64,000 bases of DNA from Watersipora subatra (GCF_963576615.1 NC_088713.1:44498817-44562816); one strand, 5' to 3'; shown: positions 10,986-26,600, counted from the stretch's first letter. Translations and numbers: made by a program. Notes: generated by a model from the letters alone, not told the origin.

Positions 10986-13900
10986 GTAAGTCATCTAGAA
11001 TCACAGCGTCCTGAAAAGAGAACTAATAATAGAAATACCAAATTAATAAATTTAAATATTGAAAGAAGTAAAACTCATATTTGTGAATAGCAAAGGAGTT
11101 TTGACTTTTAATAATAAATTTTAAAGCAAATGAAACCCTACCAAATAACTTTAGCTTTTGTTAGCTTTTAACTGAGAATGAAAATAACATAAAATATAAC
11201 TTTACGGCTATTAGTTTTTCATATAAAATAACGGATGTTGCAACATTTTTTTGCAATTATCTTCTTTACCACAATAAATTCAGTGATTAATTGAAGATGA
11301 TAAAACTTTGACCTTTTGCCTTTAGCATTTACTGTATACCTTTAATACTGGTAGGTATAGCAGTACCAGTTCCTTCTTTGTTAAAGGTAACACATATTAT
11401 TATTAAAATACCTAAATTGGTCGCAACCTCTTTATAAAAATATGTTTTGTTTTTAGTTTATTCACCAACTTACAAAAATTGGGCATGTGATAAATAAAAT
11501 ATTTTGAATTTTTTCTATTGAACTGCTAAACACAACAACTTTGCATTCATGATTTGCCCAATTGGCATATGTAAGTAAATGTATTAGCAAAATTTTATTA
11601 TCGGTTCATATAAAAATAGCACTCATATTGAAATGATCCTGGCCTTTATTTAACCAAATCATTTCCTTTGTTTAGCAAGCTTGGAAGTCATTCAGAGGTT
11701 TTTATACAGTCAAATGAAGTTGTCTACACAAGCCCCGCTAATTTACTAGGAGCCAACAGCTACTCAAGAAAAAAACCATTATAAATGCTGTAGATGTAAT
11801 AGCTAATACAATAGAATATGATACACCTAATTGAGCCATAAACCATATGCTATAGGTATACATAATCTAATGCAAAGCAAGCTTAAAAATATGTGGAAAA
11901 TCTACTAGCGCATCATTAAATTTGTAAAAGTAATATGGTTAATGTAATAAGCATTATTACAAATCAGCTGTTTCAAGTGTTGGTTTGATGATGTCACAAT
12001 AATTTATGATATCCCATAAAAACAAATGTAAAATATACTTACATTTGTAACAGCTATGGTAATAATTTCTACCATTCCTAATTGCTGGGATGCAAAGGAG
12101 AGGCTCACTCTGAATATGTACAAAACATAATGCAATGAACTTTAACGTATGTTGCATCTGAGACATACATTATGAAATTTCCTATTAAAACTCAGCGCAA
12201 CATTAAATTTGTAAAAATAATATGGTTAATGTAAATAGCATTATTACAAAGTAAGCTGTTTCAAATATTGGTGGGGCAACATCACAATATTTTATGATAT
12301 TTCATTAAGAAATACGCCAAATATGTTTGCATTTGTAACAGCAATTGTAATAAATTCTCCGATTCTTAAGTGATTTGATTCAAACAAGAGGGTTTCTCCA
12401 ATTATGTATAACATCGATTGCATAAAAATATGTATAGGACAAAACTTTTATGTATGTCGTATCTAAAACATTAATTAATAGTGTTGGTATTAAACCCAGG
12501 AAAATGTCTATCAGGAGAACAAACAATGTAATGCATATTTACATTTGCATGTTTATAACCAGATATTTGCTACAAGCAGTAATTGCAGCTAGATTTGTAG
12601 GTTTTTCCAACATCGCGATGGGAAAGCCATATTACCATAGCAGAACGGCACCGCAAAATAGAAATATAACAGATGGAATTACATCTTATTATTGTGACTC
12701 AGGATTATCTATCCTAGAAATTGAAAGTTGGTGGCAAGTTGATCTTCTGGAAGTGCACAATGTTCGGAGATTGAAGATTTACTATTATTCAGTCAAAGGT
12801 GAATTTATATCTAGTTTTAGGACTAGGAGAATAGACTTCATGTTTAAAAGAATTCAATGAGATATTTTACTACTTTACATGGAAACACCCCCCTCTGAAT
12901 ATATTTTTAATTCAAAGTTTTTATATATTTTTAGATATACATATATATATATATATATATGTATTATAAATGTGCAAACATATATTTAACTGTATATATC
13001 CATTTATATAAGTATATATACACCGATATATATATTTGTATTTACACAAATATTACTATATTGATGCAAGTATATGTATACATTTATTTATATATAAAAT
13101 ACTGGTACAAAAATTTGTGTTTGCATTGCATGGGTTCGACGGTCAAGGTTATCAAACCAATGAAACCATGAACTTGTTGTAAAACATATAGTTGGCGAAT
13201 AAATTAATGCTATTAAATAGGTTAGTGAACAAAATATTTAAATCTTGTTTGATCAATTATTGATAAAATTGTGAAATTATTGGAAAAACATGAATGATTC
13301 CTAATTAAATACCCAGAACGTATTATCTTTCACCATGACTTCTTGTTCTCGCATCCAACATAGAACGCTAGTCCCATTAACTGGTATTAATTAGTATTTT
13401 GAGAGCAATCTTTAGACCCGAGTTCATCGATCATAAAACACAAAGTGTGGAAAGTCTTACATCGTCTTTTCGCAACCGCTCAGAACTCCTACTAAACTAA
13501 TTTTGAGTTAGCCGATGAAAAATAATCTATTTTCTCTAAACCAAGATTAATCATATCAAAAAGAACAATTATCTATGGGTTGAAAGTCTTTTGACAACCC
13601 TTGGGGCAATTTTTTCTGATAAGCTTTTCGCCGCTTTTATGGCCAAAATGTGTTTCCAGTGTAATGTAGTTAGAGAGTGAACTATTAATGTAACTACCTT
13701 ATTGTGTTGTCAAAAAGTTACTTTATCAATGAGTTAAAAATCAAACATAAATGTTTATTCAACAATTGCACTAACAAAGCAAACAATAAACATATCTCTT
13801 TGCAGCAGGGAAAGATCATTTTAGTTAGATTTTGAGTCCTGCTGTATAAACGAGTGATTATTTTGAAGACTATGGAGTTGATCATTGAGGCTTGAGAAAA

Positions 13901-16900
13901 ATTGTATGTAGAAGATAACATGTCACTAAAACAATAAAAACAATTGTTTTGTTTGAGCTGTTTAGCGTTTTATAATTACATTTCAATTTCTAATTTCAAT
14001 TGTTTCTCGTTAGTAAGTATAAACTACAAAAACATGTACATATATGTACCATCTATAATAAAAAGGAATGTTCGCCTAAAGTTGTTCATGTTCGCGTTGT
14101 TTATTGCCTAAAGTTCCAAGGTCAGCGTACCTTTTAGTACTTATAGTTACAGTATAAACATTTGCTTCAGAAATAGTAAGTGTAATAGTTTTAAATTAAT
14201 ATTATGAAATGGCTGTAATCCATGAGTACTTCAAGCATTGCATTAGGAGACGTGAAAAGTAAGAGAAAAAGGTATATTAGAAAAATACACCATTTTATTA
14301 GTTTTTAGAAAAGCTCTTAATTGAAAACATACCTCAAACAACCTAAAAATCAAAAAAATTGTCAATTTTAAAAACTCACCTTCTCTGACCGCATGCAACT
14401 CTCAGAGACACTTTCGGGCAGAAATGAACTTTTAATGTAGACCTTTGAATATCAGGATTCGATATACAAGCGCTACGGGACAAGCTGAGGCAATGAACTT
14501 TTGACCTCGTCATTGGATAGTCCACAAGCATATATTTACCAACATTCAAAGCTTTTGCATTTTGGTAACTACAGGTTTTTGACCAATCCAATGACGAAGT
14601 CCAAAGGTATCCAAAGTCCCGATATCCAAAGGTCTACAATAAAAGCTCGTTTTCGCCCGAAAGTGTCTCTGAAAGTTGTAGTGTTTGACTTGACAATTTG
14701 TTTTGGTTTTTAGGTCATTTGCGGTATATTTTTAATTGAGAGCTTTTCTAAAAATGAATTTGATGGTGTACTTTTTTGTAATATGCCTTCTCTCTTTCTT
14801 CTCACTGCCGCCAATTGCAACGCTCGTAGTACCTGAGCGGTTATGATTAATTAAAGCAGAATTGTCTGCTCACAAAACACTTTAAAATTATTTGGGAAAA
14901 TATTATTCTCAACGTAATCAAAAGTGCATGTTAGTGGTTCTCCACCGATAGAATTTGTTAATAGAGTATTAACCTGTTGAGCAGTTTCTATGGTAATTTA
15001 TGAACTGTAGTTGATCTCAACAAACTATCTCTGAGCATAATGGTTTTTTCAGGTTACATCAATCCCACTTTTTCATACTTCACAAGTTTGCGCAAATCCT
15101 CAGGCAATAACCTCTTGAATGACGTGAGCAGCTGGAGTCAGGTTAAAAATTGTACTGAAACTATTGGGAATCCAATAATAAAAGATTGTAAACCACCAAT
15201 AAGGTTTAGACATGTCAGAGTTGCTAAAGTTTCTACAGTTGAAGTGTCATTAAATGAGGTGATGGTGTTTGGTAAGTAGCAATAAACTTCAAAGCATTGA
15301 GAATGCGTAAGTGACGCTAGATTAGTCAATTTTCAAAGTCTGCAACCGCCATGTAGTAAAGACCTGTGAGTCTAGACCTCTTCGGTAAAGGGTATTTAAA
15401 TGAACTCAAAGCTTTTAAGTTGGGTCCTTTAACTCTCGTAGTAGTGTCAAATAACACTAGTTTATACTGTATGTAGAGTGCATGAATTGATAGCCTAGAG
15501 ATCCAATTGATGGATTTTTTTCTCAAAATACATAAACGGTTTATTTAGAAATTGACATATGGATTGCAGTCACAAAAACCATGGTTAAGTCACAAATCAC
15601 GAAGTTGAGTGATCCGACTTTGAAGTTGCGCAAACTGAATTTATAATATTGGTAAGGATTTTTGTAACACATGCATCTGGACCAATCAAAGAGTGATCTT
15701 CCCGAACATGAAGTCAGTTTAGCCAATAGAAGTCTTTGACCCTGAGAAAAACTCCTTTAAACCCTTTGCTATGCTAAACAGAAAGTACCAAAAATGGCGT
15801 CCGATAAATATAATCGTTTCTTTTTTGACGATTTTAAAGATAACTTTGACATTTTGGACACATACAATGAGTACTTCGGTATTCCAACTGATGTCAAAAG
15901 CAGTGAAAGTAAAGGGAATTACTAGGATATTTTCCTAACAATTGTTACAAGATTATTACAATATTTATTTGTAAGATTATTTATCCGAATTTACAAGATC
16001 AAAGTATATAGTGACTGATGGTGTGCAATATGTTACTGTTGTAATTTTTCTAAAGATTTTGTTGATGATTTGGCTGTGCCCATTAGCGCGATACTGCCAA
16101 GCCGTTATCAATATCTGCCAAATTAAGTAATAAATTTTCTTATAAATATACAGCTATTTCTAAGACAAACAGTTAAAATCTTTTTAGATTTTTAAATTCA
16201 GCATAATTTTTTGGATATAAATACATAAAGCTAGATAAATATCACATCTTCTTGATATTGGTTGCTATGACGGTTTGAAATGTAAACAAAATTGTGCACT
16301 GGTTTTCGTTTCTCAAACTTTAACACCAGTTTTCTCGGAAATATGTTGTCGCGCTAATGGTAAACGTGCATTCAGTTTTTTTGACCATAAAATCTGCTGT
16401 AATTAAGCTGGAATCAAAACTCTTTTGCAAAATAACTTGGAGAACTTTTTCCTACTGCTAGTGCAGATAACTCTAAATCTTATAATTCCAACTTAACAAT
16501 AGTTTCCATGATCATGACACATATTTGAGTCTGCATAAATATTATTAGTTAGATTTGTATTTATCTGTGAGAGTCTTTTCGGATCAAAACAGATAAACTT
16601 CTCTTTGTTGATGAAGCCCTTATCATCCTTCTCATCTGCCCATAGCTTTGTGTCTTATGGTGTTGAGTTGCCTGCAGCCTGCTGGTAACTACAGGTTCTT
16701 GCTGTAAAAGTTTGTGGCAGGTGACTGATGATCTCTCATCTTTTGAGTATGGTCCAACAGTTTTATTGCCCTGCTTGGAAATTGTGGTAAAGAACGAACG
16801 GGACAGGCGCCCTCTTAAGGCTGGAACCATATGATACAGTCATCAAGCTGAAAAAACCATTAGCAGTCATAATTTCTATAGCAGGGTGAAATCAAGAAAA

Positions 16901-19900
16901 CTCAATATTCTACTCCTGAAGTTTGTTAGGGTCTTATGAACATATCAGATAGCTCAGAAAGCTATGAATTTTATGATTAATAATAAAAATCTTACGTAGC
17001 AATTCTCAACAAAGCTTAAGCTCTTCATTTACTTGACGTTTGAATAGACTGACAAACTGACAGACATTTCATAATAAAATGGAACATTCTATAACACCAC
17101 TTAAAGAGGTTTCCTAAGAAAAGAAAGCATTAATTGTATCAGATTATGTTTAAAGTCTGTCTCTGAACAAGATTACTCTTTGATGTGAGGTAATTATATT
17201 GTGACAATGTTACATCTTACTAATCTCATCATTTGAATTCTTTACATTTGTCTATAATTTTTAAAGTATTATAGACACTTTCAAATGTCAAGTCTTTTGG
17301 TGTCAAACAATTTGGTTTGCCTCCACGTTTTTGACATATATCTCAACTTCTGAGCAATGGTAGATAGTTTCACGTTTGTGATATTAAGCCCTATTGGAGC
17401 ATCTGCTAGGTTTATGTGAGATCAAACAGTGAAAAAAAAGGGAATGAGGCTACGAGGGTTATTGAGACAAGATCTTGTCAGCCACAAGAACTAGTCCAAG
17501 TTGTTGAAACCCAGTGTCCCAATTGCCAAAACTCAGGCTACCATTGTGGCTGACAAGTTCTTGCCAGCCACAATAGTAGCCAATATGTTCCGTATTTATT
17601 TGAGCTCTCAACTCAACTTCTAACCCCTTCAATGACACACACATTTGATTATTTTGTGTTAATAAAAATGTGGTATCACTTGACTTGCACTATGAGTAGA
17701 CCTACAAGTTATACAACTATGAAAAAAATTTTCACCTGAGCAATTACAACACCCATTTTTAAACTGGAAACATAATTATTTGATTTAGTACTTTTTTAAC
17801 AAGAAGAACGCCAATCATAAAATAAAGCTTTTCTCATTTTATTTCCTTGGGACTCGAAGTCCTTTTTTATAGCAAACTACTGAATGCCAAGCATAGCCTT
17901 GAAAATAAAAAGGTTTGTGCACACAATTTTTTTTCTTATTTAGCATAGCCAACAATTAACATTCAAACAATCACAATTTAAAACATAAGAAAAATTTTTT
18001 GCCTGGTTCAAAAGAGTTTAGAGAAAAACTAAAACAATTGTGAAGGTGTTTAAATGCGAAATACTTAGTAAGTAATGACTAGATAGTTCATTCTACTACA
18101 ATGATTATCCTGAAAAAAATGATGCTGATACAATTAAAACCACATGGAAAATAAAATAAAAATGATGAGTATTTCAAATTAATAGTAACAATAATTACAT
18201 AAAAGTGTTTGTATAAATAGTTATCATTGAAGAAAATAATTTATTCTTCAAAATTTGGAATTCAGTGGTTTCTCTCGATACCAAATTATGGGTGAAAATG
18301 AGATATCAGTTTTTAGTGATAGCCTTTAAAAGACAAGAAGTTTAAACTGTGAAATGGTGCATTTGAAATTAAAACAGCACATTTAAAATTGACGATTAAA
18401 AAAACTTGGTAATAGTTATAAGGCTTTAAAAAACATAAATAAACAAATGGAAAAAATAATAATAATACAGAGTAGATACTTAAGTTTCTATTTTGGTGAT
18501 ATTGATAGATATGATTGTCTGGAGCAATAAAACAGTTTATGTGGTAAAACATCTTCCTACAGACTTGATAGTTTGATGTTCTTATCTAGTGTAAAGCAGT
18601 TTTTTGCTACATTTAAATAGCTATAGCTATTAAAAAACAAAATACAGGCAACAAACAGATAAACACTGAGGTTTACATATTTGTCCAGAGGCATCAGTGA
18701 ATCTGGCCATTCTAATATAGACCACATTTTTTACTAATTAATGTTTTTCAGAAAAGTAAAATAGAGTTCAAAAATATTTTTGAACAATATTAATACTATT
18801 TACATTTGTTAAAACTAATTTATTGTAGGAAAAACTTCAGATCAATTCCATGTTTTAGTTACAGATAAAATTAATAGTTCTCAAATTATGATAAAAATGC
18901 TAACCCTTGTTAAAGTACCAAAGTTCAAAAATTGATTCAGACCCAGCAGAGACAAAATTGTGTAATTATTTTGTTAATAAACTAATTTCCTTTTCACGAC
19001 ATAATTACATATTTGAATTAACTAATATTTGACATAGACACATATATTTGCCACATATTTTTACCTACTCATTTTATAAACAAATTATTCACCAAACTAA
19101 TCAGCATTAACTTTTTTTAATTTGCTGACTTCGTAAAAATACCACAAATATGTTGCACAATGAGCCCAGCCACTTTTTCATTCATTTTTGAAAAACTCCC
19201 AGCGGGTCTGAGTCGGAAAAGTTATCCATATTACTACAGCTTATTGCATTGTTATTTTCAATGAAAATAAAAAATGATTTCTTTCAGTACTACTATTTTC
19301 AAACAAAAAAATCAATCAAATTCATTGATAATAAATTAATAAAGATTAGTCCCTGTAATGTGCCAGACTTGAATGGTCACTGCTGAGATGAAGTTGCGGT
19401 AAAAATAAAGTTTCTGGAAAACGAAACTATGCTCAGGATGGGTTGTTAACATAATTTTATTGATTCATGGCACACAGATATTTGAATTATTTATATAAGT
19501 AAATACACAATATGCTAACAAATTAACTACTCACAAGTTAGAGAAGACTTGTACAAAGCTTGTTCAAGCAGCACAATGCAGCTCTTGGCCATACGCAAAC
19601 GCTTTGATGAGATTTACTATGCGGTTGTGGTAGCTAAAGAGGTATGAAAAAACATAAAATATTACCTTATTTAAAATAGTCTAGAATTTTGGAGGCCTCG
19701 GTATTGGCTTTGGCTTATCTTTTTATCATCGACATATCTAATTTCCAAATCAGTAAATTAGCTTGAAGAGCCCTACAATATTGCTGTGTATGAACTCGAG
19801 TCTGCTGCCACACAGCTGGCTTAAGTTAAATGTATGTGATTGTATTTTAAATGAATTTGGTTTAATATGTTCAAAAACAATATGTTGACTTTTGCTTTAC

Positions 19901-22900
19901 TGTGATGTACTGTGCACAGCTGTCACAATGTAATAAGTGTCAAAAACTCATTTATTTAATTATTCAAACTTATCTGCCAAACTTGCTGCCATAGTCCAAT
20001 TTATCAACAAAGTATTGAACAGCTATTCGGCCAGGTAGAAATAACTCATATAATAACTCCTACTTTAATACCAGAAGCTTTTCTCTCCAAAATGTTTTGA
20101 CTTAGTCTTAGGCTTGCCTTGCACTTTCAACATTTACAAAGCTCCCAAGAAACTTGCAGCAATTCTGCAAGCTTGCATTATGACAATTATTTTGTTTTGG
20201 AACAAAAATATAACTCCTACTTTGATACCATCCGAACATAAAATAAATCAATTAACCTGTCAATATATGCACAGAATAACTACTCTTATACTAAAATAAG
20301 ACAAGGTATAATTCTTCAAAGCAATAAAGTGTTTTACTCTTGTCCTCTACACCTACAGTACGCTCTTCTGCATGGTTTTGTTATAAAGTATGGAGGTTTT
20401 CTTTATTAGATAGCTGAAAAACTACCTTATGAATATTATTCAGCAAGAAAGTTATTATAAAAGTACAACAATGCTCGGTTGAAGTGATGAAATGTAACAT
20501 TATCTACCACCCCACAGTGCGCACCACTTGTGAAACAAAACACCGGTTGAGCTGTACACTTTACTTCTATCAATAAAATGCCTTAAACAGACATTTGTCT
20601 TTCACATTTCACTTTAAACCCCACCAAAGGTTTTAGCATTTTCACCTCACCATTTCTCACTCCTACTGCACTAATCAGCGTCAAATTATAACTTTTACAA
20701 TAATAAACACTTTTCATATTAAAATAACTAATTTAAGTGGTTTTAAAAAGAATTGACTGACAGAGTAATCAATAAAACAAATTGTACTTAGTAAAGGTGA
20801 ATATTAGTGTAGCGGAAAATGGCAAACTTCCAATCTAGTTGCGTCTTTTCAGTTTGATTGCAAGTTCAAAGTTTCTGATGTGCCAAATCCATCAGCTTAT
20901 TTCATAAAGTGTTGTGTTTTTTTTGTAATAAAGTGGGTCGAAACAAACAAGAACTCACATGCTGACTGCTTATACAAATGTATTGTAAGACTAAAATCAC
21001 TACAAGATAAATGAAGGTTTCAAAGTGAAAAAATATAGCAGAAAAGACAAATACCTAATTATTCTATAGGTATTTTCTTGTTTTTGTATTTGTTGATTGG
21101 ATAATGTATTACCTGCTGTAGATTTTGCAGACTATTTCATAATCACAACTATATGTTAAAACTGTGACTAATGAAAACTTACTGTATGCTGTAGGAGAAG
21201 CTGAAGTGCAATTTGTCAATGACCGCTTTGTAATTAATTGTCCAGTTAATATACCATTTGGAGCAACCTACCAGATTCAGTCTAGAGTTTCATTATTTGG
21301 AAAACGAATCTCATCTATGCATACATCCGATGCTCAAAAGATTATGAGAAGTAAGTCAAGAAATTTCTTTTTGAATATAAATGTATTTGAAGTTTACAAA
21401 AATATGTGGATTATTTTAGGCATTTAATTTTACTCACTAAAGCAGTATTAAAAGCTTTTTCATGTTGGTAATATAATATATTACTGTAAATGTAAATCAC
21501 TTTGGGTAAACTTGAAAAACTTAACAAGTCAAGTTCTTCATCATAGATATACAGTACACAAGGTATGTGCAAGTTATATGGTCAAAAAAAGATCTGTCAC
21601 CATATTCAGGTAAAACTGGGGGTAACTTTTTGCGAACAACGAACCACAAAAGGCAGATTGACACGGTGGTTGTAAATGACCAAAAACTGCATGGTGTGAC
21701 TTTAGTAGACTCTATGCAAGAGAATTCTGATTAGCATGTAATTAGCTAAATATTATTGTAGAACAACTAACTATACGATGGTAAGATACTTGCTCCAGTG
21801 CACCAAACCCGTGTTCCTCTTAATGATTTCTTTTTGAATAGTTGAATCTGTTTGTAAATTTGTATTACAGCAACTAATTATTGTTCACTAACACTCACAC
21901 ACTAACACGTGCACAGACTCACATGACACACATGCGAATGCGCACGGACAGGTTTTTAATAAAGTGGAATTTATTATTAGAGTTGTGAGCAGATCTAACA
22001 AAATTTAACTGACTATTTTCGTGGTTTCATGTTTTTACTACATGGTTACAGAACACAGGGTTTGCGTATTGTATTGTTTCAAAAAACGGCTTTTGTCATC
22101 AACAATATGATAGCTAGCAGGATGAGAAAAATACTTTTACATCAATTTATGGCAGCATATCAATGCAAAATACGCTGCGGTAACTAACTATAGGAAAACT
22201 TGAAAAACCGAAAAATATATTTATGAAAATTTACAATAATACTGCAATGAACAAAAGGTCATTGGTGCAAGCCACACAATGAAAATGAGTTATCTGAAGA
22301 AACACATATAAACACAATTTCCTCAGTGCCTAATTTCATTAGCCACTAGTTAGAACAAGACCTATACTAGTCAAATGACCATTATAGATGGTGATCCTTT
22401 GCTAGCAAAAGCTAAAGGAAAATAGGAAAACGAAAGTTCGAAACTTTAAATGAGCTTTACAGACAAATCAGGCAACTGTAACATCATTATACAGAAAACA
22501 ACAAAGTTTAGCAGACGAGTAGTAAAAATTAGCAAAGTGTAAAATATGAACATTTTAAAAGAGTAATTTCTTATAAAATTTGATCTGCAGTTGCTGCTTT
22601 AGGCCTACAGCCAAAAACCCAGAAAAAATGGTAAAACATACAATAAAAACATAATTAGCATTATAAAAAATCTTATTCATCACATATATGTTTGTAACAT
22701 AGAATAAAAACAATTATTTAACTTCAACATCATCTCCTACTGACCTTGGGAAAACACAACCGAACATGTCTGTAGTTTAAATATTAATACAATCTGGTAT
22801 TGTTTTGGCAATCTTTTAGCTCCAAAGCCTCCGCATATTCTACAAATTACAAGATCCCACAGCAAAGGAACCATTTCAGGCCATCTTGATGTGATACTGA

Positions 22901-23577
22901 AACTGTCTAAAGAGTCTTATTACAAAGAGCTGATAATAACATGCAATCTGATAGATGAAGTCACTATGTGTGACCCTTCCGGTGTGCTGACGATTCCATC
23001 AAACCCTTCAGGCAACAGTCTTGGTGGTAAGTGAGAACTCCCCAAATACGTTCAGTGTGGTATTATCGCACTCTCAAGGAGTAAAGTAACATTTACTCCT
23101 ATGTTACTGAGTTCTCACTTACCACCAACAGTCTTGGTGGTAAGTGAGAACTCCCCAAATATGTTCAGTGTGGTATTATCGCACTCTTAAGGAGTAGAGT
23201 AACATTTAACCCTTCGAACCCTGGCCATTTTTGTCAACACGCGTCTGCAACCCTTGCAATATATCTAGCGATCCAAAGTTTTTAAACTTTTATTAAATAT
23301 ATCTAAATGTGTTCATAATACAATGGTATTTAGTAAAACACTAGTAAAATGTTGGGCAACCCACAGCAAATGTCATCAAACAGAAAAAACAGTTCTTCAC
23401 CGTTATTCAGGCTATAACTAAACATCTAGCGGTCCAAGTGGTAGGCTCACACTTTACATTTTGACACCAATAAAAGCTTTTGTTGCTGCAATCTGCTGAA
23501 TACAGCTTAATTTTTACTATACTATTGTCTTTCTCATTTGCTCTATTGGTTTTGATTTAACCTACTACTTGAGATAT

Positions 23578-23624
<47 letters not shown>

Positions 23625-26600
23625 CATCTTATATATTACTTACTATAAACATGCTGAAAGTAACAAATAACCTAAGGAAAAATAAGAAGTTTCATAACAA
23701 TTTTAACAAAATGAATGTATTTTTATTACAGGCTTATAGGCTGATTTTTATACAAAATGTAAAAGAATTATTGACATTTTAAGATGCCAAAAAATGTCAA
23801 GCAAGTTAGATATAGAACCTCCAAACACATTGTTTTTAAATGCTATGGCTGTTAACAGAAAATTTTAGTTCAGGCTTAAGAAACTTTTGTAGGAGTAATA
23901 CAGGTAACATTTCCTTTTGATGGCATTGCTGGTAGAAATTATATTATTAAAGCGCAAGTCAGGAGTCACCACGAAAAATCCAACTATGCCAGGAAAAACA
24001 TTATCATTCCAGGTAATGTTTTAATTCAAACACTTAGCACTGCTTGTCAACTATTAAAGAGAAATAAAATATTTAAATGAGTTTTTGATTAAAATTATAC
24101 AAAATATTAAAATCTCATTATTCTTTAGCATCTTAACTTTTAACTTATTTACTCTATAATAATAATTATATTGTTGCTCTCTAAGTAGCAGGTAACACCA
24201 GTTACTCTTTTAGTGTTACATGGTATCAACATTCATGCAAAGGTTAGCTGTAGCCAAAGACCCGAACCAACATCTGATGGTTTTGAACTTTTTGTACTGT
24301 TTCTTGTTGCTACATAGTATATTTTGTGGTGATTGTACTTGTAAGACATCAACTATGTAGGACTGGAGACGTTGTTAGGGCACATCAATTACATAAGTAC
24401 TTTTAGCATATATTTCAATACATCAGAGTCTTGGCTTTCGAATGAGCTTATATTCAAAACACAAAGAATAATAGAACTATGAAATTGAGAGTGTCAAAAG
24501 TATGTCCGACAATAAAAAAACATTTGGTTGTGGTTTCCACAATGTGACGTCACAATTATCATTTAGCCTTAAATCATCGATTCCTTTTGTCGCGCTTATC
24601 TGTGACAATCAGTGCTCTTAAACCCAATGAGTGCTAAAGATCAACTAGCATTATAGATAATCACCAATGCCCGGGGATTTTGTTAATGGCTGATCAATGG
24701 AAACAGATGTTCTAAGTTAATAGATTTGGGATGATTGTTAGATTTTACTTTTTTCATCCTTTCATTCATTTTAAACATTTATAGTAATTATTTAGTACCT
24801 CTTTAAAAAGTACCGCCTATATTTATTCAATGCTTAAATATATTACGTGTTTATTTGATGTTGGAAGTCTTTGCTGACCAATATTTCTGTCTTCTTTTTG
24901 TAGACCCTTTTGGTCTATCAACTAGTATTAGTTTGTTAGTAATAAATGTTTATATTTAATTCATTAAGTGATTTTAACTAAATAATTAATTCTGAAAGTA
25001 ATATTATTAACTTAATATGTTAACTAATAATATATAATTGATAATATAAATTTGAAATAGATATATTTTAGTTTTCTTTTTTTTGCCTTTCCAAGGTTTT
25101 GTTTATTTTATCTCTCACAATTTTGTTCACAGTATTTGCTAAGACCACAATGTTTACAGAAAAATCAACAGCTTATGCAAAAACTGAAGGTAAACTCTGG
25201 AGATATCATAATGGTCACAAGAAAAAAAACTGGTCATAATAAAATAAAAAAATAAATTCCCCATAATAAAAAAAAATCAAATACATTCCCTGCAATAGTT
25301 TTTTCAAATATTGATTCTGATGGCTAATGGCATGTAGGTTTTCTTGCTATTAGCTACTTGAAAATCTTTGCAAATTCTGTTTGATTTCAGAAAATATTTA
25401 TAACTTGTAAAACATAACATAAGATTAAGCTCATACTGCCTTATAAGGTGAGCATTTTATTTGAAAAATACTCTGGTTTTATTTATTTTGCTGATTTTAT
25501 TGACCGGCAACACTTGATAAGTTATGAACATTAGTCCTTGTCATCAATCTTTATGTAACAAACTGCTTAAACAGCATAAAAAATTTCATCGGAGCAAAAC
25601 AAAATTCAAAATTTCATGTTTTATTATTTCATGAATTTAAATTTGATAAACATGCCTTGGCATGTATTTGACAATTATATAGCTATTAATTTTGTTTACA
25701 GTAACAGCTGAGACAACGTTTAATTTTACAGAAGGGTCGATAGCTCATACAAGAACAGAAGGTAAGCTCATAGCTTACCAAACAATCAGAAAATAGTTTT
25801 GCACCAAATAAAATATTGGTTTAATTTTGTGTAATTGTTATTAGGTATTGTTATTGTGCGCATACATAAGACAAAGCAGTTGAAGAGTATTCTGTCTTGA
25901 AACAAAGTTGTTGTACGAAAACAGTAACTGAAAAGTCCGTTAGCTCGATATAATATTGGTACGCGCTTTAACAACATTTTAGTAAAATATTTTTTGAAGA
26001 TGCTTATATAATTTTATTCTCATTTTAATTATGTCTGTGCTTTTTTGACCATTTATTGCGAATAATTTTGTTTGCAGGAACAACTGAGACTACAAAGGTC
26101 ACGGAAAGGTCAAGAGCTTATACAAGTACAGAAGGTAAACTCTTTAATTATCTCAACATTTACAGAAACTACTTGACATAAAATGTTAATTCCTCGATAT
26201 TATTGTGTCAAATATTGACTCAGACATAAATATGTTGGCATATGCATTGCCTTATAATTAGTGCCTAACATTAAATTTACTTTATTTTAGTTAATTTCTT
26301 AGAATACTAAATAAATGCTTTCAGCTACGGAGTTTGGTAGTAAATGCAATACATCTTAAATTTAATTGTAGTTAGTCGAAATTTATATTTTTTAAGTTTT
26401 ACTATTTCATGAATTTAATTATCATCATACACATGCCTTGGCATGTTTTTTACAGTTATATAGCTATTAATTTTTTTTGCAGTCCCAGCTGAGACAACAT
26501 TTAATTTTACGGAAAGGTCGATAGCTTATACAAGAACAGGAGGTAAGCTTTTAGCTTACTAAACTATCACAAAAAAGTTCTAAGCCAAATAAAATGGCGG

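Noticed and set aside
12959-13171. 70-codon Tyr/Ile-rich frame
   Set aside because: It is a translation of the TATA/TATTTA microsatellite.
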